Source of the DNA: Candidatus Gastranaerophilales bacterium
GTDB lineage: Bacteria; Cyanobacteriota; Vampirovibrionia; Gastranaerophilales; Gastranaerophilaceae
Assembly (NCBI GenBank): GCA_944322665.1
Contig: CALUPM010000015.1
Location: 1 to 34,450, forward strand
DNA: 34,450 bases
Direction: 5' to 3'
The notes below the pieces were generated by a model. That model was not told the origin of the DNA. It saw nothing but the letters and a program-made list of their open reading frames with translations, and ran no database searches. The stretch's first letter is position 1. Each line of letters begins with the position of its first letter. The position numbers and the translations under genes were made by a program. Positions 32,270 to 34,450 of this stretch are shown one piece after another.

Positions 32270-32436
32270 ATATTGAGCAAAAAGCTTTGTTATTTTCTAT
32301 TTTTTCTGACATTCTATGCGATGGAAGAATAACCCTACCCCGCCCTTCGGGCACCCTCAGCCGCCTTTGGCGGCAGATAGTCTCGGCTCATTCTTCGCCT
32401 GTTTGAGCTAGCATCCCACAAGGGGCGAGGGGAAAA

Positions 32437-32486
32437 ATTTTACGTAACGAACTTTTCGTCTTAACGTCCTAACGTCTTTTCGTCTT
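32437..32486 (-). repeat. 50-bp dispersed repeat, copy 2
   Basis: Exact reverse complement of 7851-7900. More GTCCTA/GTCTTA-type subunits follow to about 32530, and a CCCTCTCCC/GGGAGAGGG hairpin stands at 32551-32573. The rest of 32270-32620 is a mosaic of short GC-rich palindromes without coding potential. Confidence 0.95.
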
Positions 32487-32620
32487 TATAACATAAACTC
32501 TTATCGTCCTATCGCCTTGCGGTCTTATCTTATATTGACCACTCACCCTGCCCTCTCCCACAGGGGGAGAGGGTTCCGGTAAGGTTTTGTGTCACGCGCA
32601 GCCCGAACTACTGGCTAGTA

Positions 32621-34450
32621 CTATTTTTTATATATATACCAAACTGGTCTATAATAAGTTGGACCACCATGAGTTGTTGTTATTGTTTGATCGTTATTTG
32701 GTGGTGCAGTACTAGGTCTGTAAAAACTTTGATTACAACCGTTTCTATCATAGTTACTGCTACCGCTTAGATATATACTTGCAGAAGCCTGATATGTTCC
32801 ATGCGGAACAGCTTTGGATGTGTTAGTACAACCGCCACTCGACTTGCAGCTTGTAGATAAAGTTATTTGTTCGTTTGTTTTAGTATTTATCAACACTACA
32901 TATATCTGTATACTAGAGATAGAACATCCATAGGTAGCGTGACCGCTGTAATTTATTTGTGGTGATAACGTTATGGTTGCTTGAGCGTCAGATCCACCAC
33001 CATTTTCAGGAGTATACCAGAATATAACCTGAGTATCCTCAGCCGGCATTGTACCGCTTTTGGATTTAGCATCCGGAGTGTACCCGCTCACAGATTTGGC
33101 ATTTACAGTATATTTTTCACCCTGTTTATACTCAAAAGTTTCAGTTGGAGAAACTTTGTTGCCAGCGCTATTTTCTTTCCAGTGCTGTACTCTTAAGGTA
33201 TATTTCTCCTCTTGTTGCGATTTATAATAGAGTTCAACCCTAAGGGGAGCTTTGACATTAGAGACGTTGATAGAGGTAGAGGAGCCAGATTTTTTGGGAG
33301 AAGAGGAAGAGCCTTCAAAGGCTTTCCAATTAGAGAATTTAGCGCCGTTATACTTACTATAACTAGTATTAGCAGTAGTATATTCACTATCAGCATTATA
33401 GGAGAAAGTTTTACCGTTTTCAACGGTCATTTCTTTAGTTTCTACATGCTTGTCATCAACGTAATATAGAATATTAACATTTTGCTTAGCGACAACATTA
33501 CGCACACCGTATTCAATAACGACATTCTGGTCACTGCATACGATAGTACTGTAATCAGTGGGATTTTTAGATTGACCGTTGACAGTAAGGTTTTTGATAT
33601 ATGTCTCCCCGCCATTAGTAGCGCCGCCCGGGTTTTGTAGCGTCAGAGTCCAGGCGGTACCGCCGGAGAATGTACCGGTACCTTCACGGGTCAAAGCAGG
33701 ATTTGAACCCCACCACGGGTTGCCGGCTATTACATTATTCTGACCGTTGTCTAAGAAACAGCCGGGATCATTACATTTTTCCGTTACTTTTATGCTGTAG
33801 TAATTTGACGGGGCACAAGGGTCATTGCCGGCGCTACCGCTGCAATCCCAGAGGAATTCCCCTGTAAGTGTGCTTGAGGTATATTTTCTGGTATCCAGTG
33901 TTACAGTGCCGGTTATATCACTTGCAACACCGCTTGAGCCTGATGCTACTGTACTTCCGTTAAAGGTTATTCCTGCGGGTTTACAGGTTGCTGTCGGGTA
34001 AGATACATTACAATCCTCTGGCTGCTGGCTGAGTGTTATTGTGCCGCATCCATTGACAGTTGCTTTGATTCCGTTTACAGGGTTGTCCCCAAAACTCATG
34101 GTTGTTCCGTTCTGGTCTTTGTACGTTCCATACGCAATGCAATAATTACCCACTTTTGAATGGACACCGGCCTTATCTCTGAAGTACATTGTTATATTAT
34201 ACTTCTTATTCGGGTCACAGGCGGGCTCTTCTTTTTTATCGAAGCCTACGTTGACGGTAAAACCGTTTTCCGGAAGGCTGGATGTACTTTTCGGATTGAT
34301 AGTTATATCATCCGAACTGTCTACTCTGCTGATTGTATAGCTTCCACCGCAAGCCAGACCTGTCCACTGTGCCTTGAAACTGTTTGAACTATCCAGACGC
34401 GCTCTTTTTTCACCGCCGACGCCATTCAGTTTCAAATCAGCCCACTGGCT
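32621..34450 (-). CDS. Cysteine-rich surface protein with MucBP-like repeats (N-terminus beyond window)
   Basis: The C-terminal 609 residues of a protein whose frame is open to the right edge; the true start lies outside. The first half is Thr/Ser/Gly-rich with many paired cysteines (such as CNDPGCFLDNGQNN and WTGLACGGSY), pointing to disulfides and export. From about 320 to 475 two domains, NVNILYYVDDKHVETKEMT and YTLRVQHWKENSAGNKV with EYKQGEKYTVNAKSVSGYTP, resemble MucBP or related surface-adhesin repeats. The C-terminal 110 residues hold more cysteines and end YYRPVWYIYKK. There is no LPXTG motif or final membrane helix. It is probably a secreted or pilus-associated adhesin; its N-terminus could carry a prepilin leader or signal peptide, which cannot be seen here. 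Its use of GC-rich codons is slightly above the neighbours'. Confidence 0.8.
   Translation of the reverse strand, partial: SQWADLKLNGVGGEKRARLDSSNSFKAQWTGLACGGSYTISRVDSSDDITINPKSTSSLPENGFTVNVGFDKKEEPACDPNKKYNITMYFRDKAGVHSKVGNYCIAYGTYKDQNGTTMSFGDNPVNGIKATVNGCGTITLSQQPEDCNVSYPTATCKPAGITFNGSTVASGSSGVASDITGTVTLDTRKYTSSTLTGEFLWDCSGSAGNDPCAPSNYYSIKVTEKCNDPGCFLDNGQNNVIAGNPWWGSNPALTREGTGTFSGGTAWTLTLQNPGGATNGGETYIKNLTVNGQSKNPTDYSTIVCSDQNVVIEYGVRNVVAKQNVNILYYVDDKHVETKEMTVENGKTFSYNADSEYTTANTSYSKYNGAKFSNWKAFEGSSSSPKKSGSSTSINVSNVKAPLRVELYYKSQQEEKYTLRVQHWKENSAGNKVSPTETFEYKQGEKYTVNAKSVSGYTPDAKSKSGTMPAEDTQVIFWYTPENGGGSDAQATITLSPQINYSGHATYGCSISSIQIYVVLINTKTNEQITLSTSCKSSGGCTNTSKAVPHGTYQASASIYLSGSSNYDRNGCNQSFYRPSTAPPNNDQTITTTHGGPTYYRPVWYIYKK

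Overview
The window looks like chromosome of an uncultured gut bacterium of the non-photosynthetic cyanobacterial sister lineage (Melainabacteria / Vampirovibrionia, probably Gastranaerophilales). This taxonomic call is inference. It rests on the prepilin start MKPAFTMAEVLITLG at 1594, which I associate with that group, on low G+C, on frequent GTG/TTG starts, and on housekeeping genes mixed with large proteins I cannot assign to any family. Nothing here resembles a phage, plasmid or CRISPR locus.

Layout. 1-2354: a 102-bp tandem repeat, a small basic protein with its own promoter, a TPM-domain envelope protein directly behind tRNA-Cys, and an XRE regulator divergent from a type IV prepilin-like gene with a shared palindromic operator. 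2378-5240: adhE, with a strong promoter overlapped by a Rex-like operator. 5241-8833: three unassigned proteins around a non-coding repeat cluster. 8862-10090: a control region with repeated palindromes and a terminator, then nadK. 10275-13527: an overlapping kdsC-like/TPR/lysC operon. 13544-14896: an orphan sensor histidine kinase. 14909-15700: a 792-bp non-coding element with 128-bp perfect terminal inverted repeats. 15732-17634: comF, a small unknown gene, and a radical SAM gene whose ribosome binding site lies inside a 21-bp hairpin. 17635-19941: a PilO-like protein and a PilM-PilN fusion. 20053-23146: nadA, a TrmH-family methyltransferase, the primary sigma factor and a small XRE regulator. 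23208-25194: ispH and rpsA. 25351-28843: two unassigned proteins. 29097-31519: class II aldolase and ftsZ, convergent. 31675-32600: a second repeat cluster, partly an inverted copy of the first. 32621 to the right edge: the C-terminal part of a cysteine-rich, secreted-looking protein.

How the genes fit together. adhE and the aldolase fit a sugar-fermenting life with ethanol as electron sink, and the Rex-like site would tie adhE to the NADH/NAD+ ratio. nadA and nadK belong to NAD(P) synthesis, ispH to isoprenoids, lysC to aspartate-family amino acids, and kdsC suggests an outer membrane with LPS. The prepilin, PilO-like and PilM-PilN genes point to a type IV pilus or related machine; comF fits DNA uptake.

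The most noteworthy signals lie outside the coding regions: the foldback element, the hairpin over the radical SAM start, the Rex-like site, the XRE operator and the two related repeat clusters. No database search was possible, so family assignments come from motifs read in the translations.
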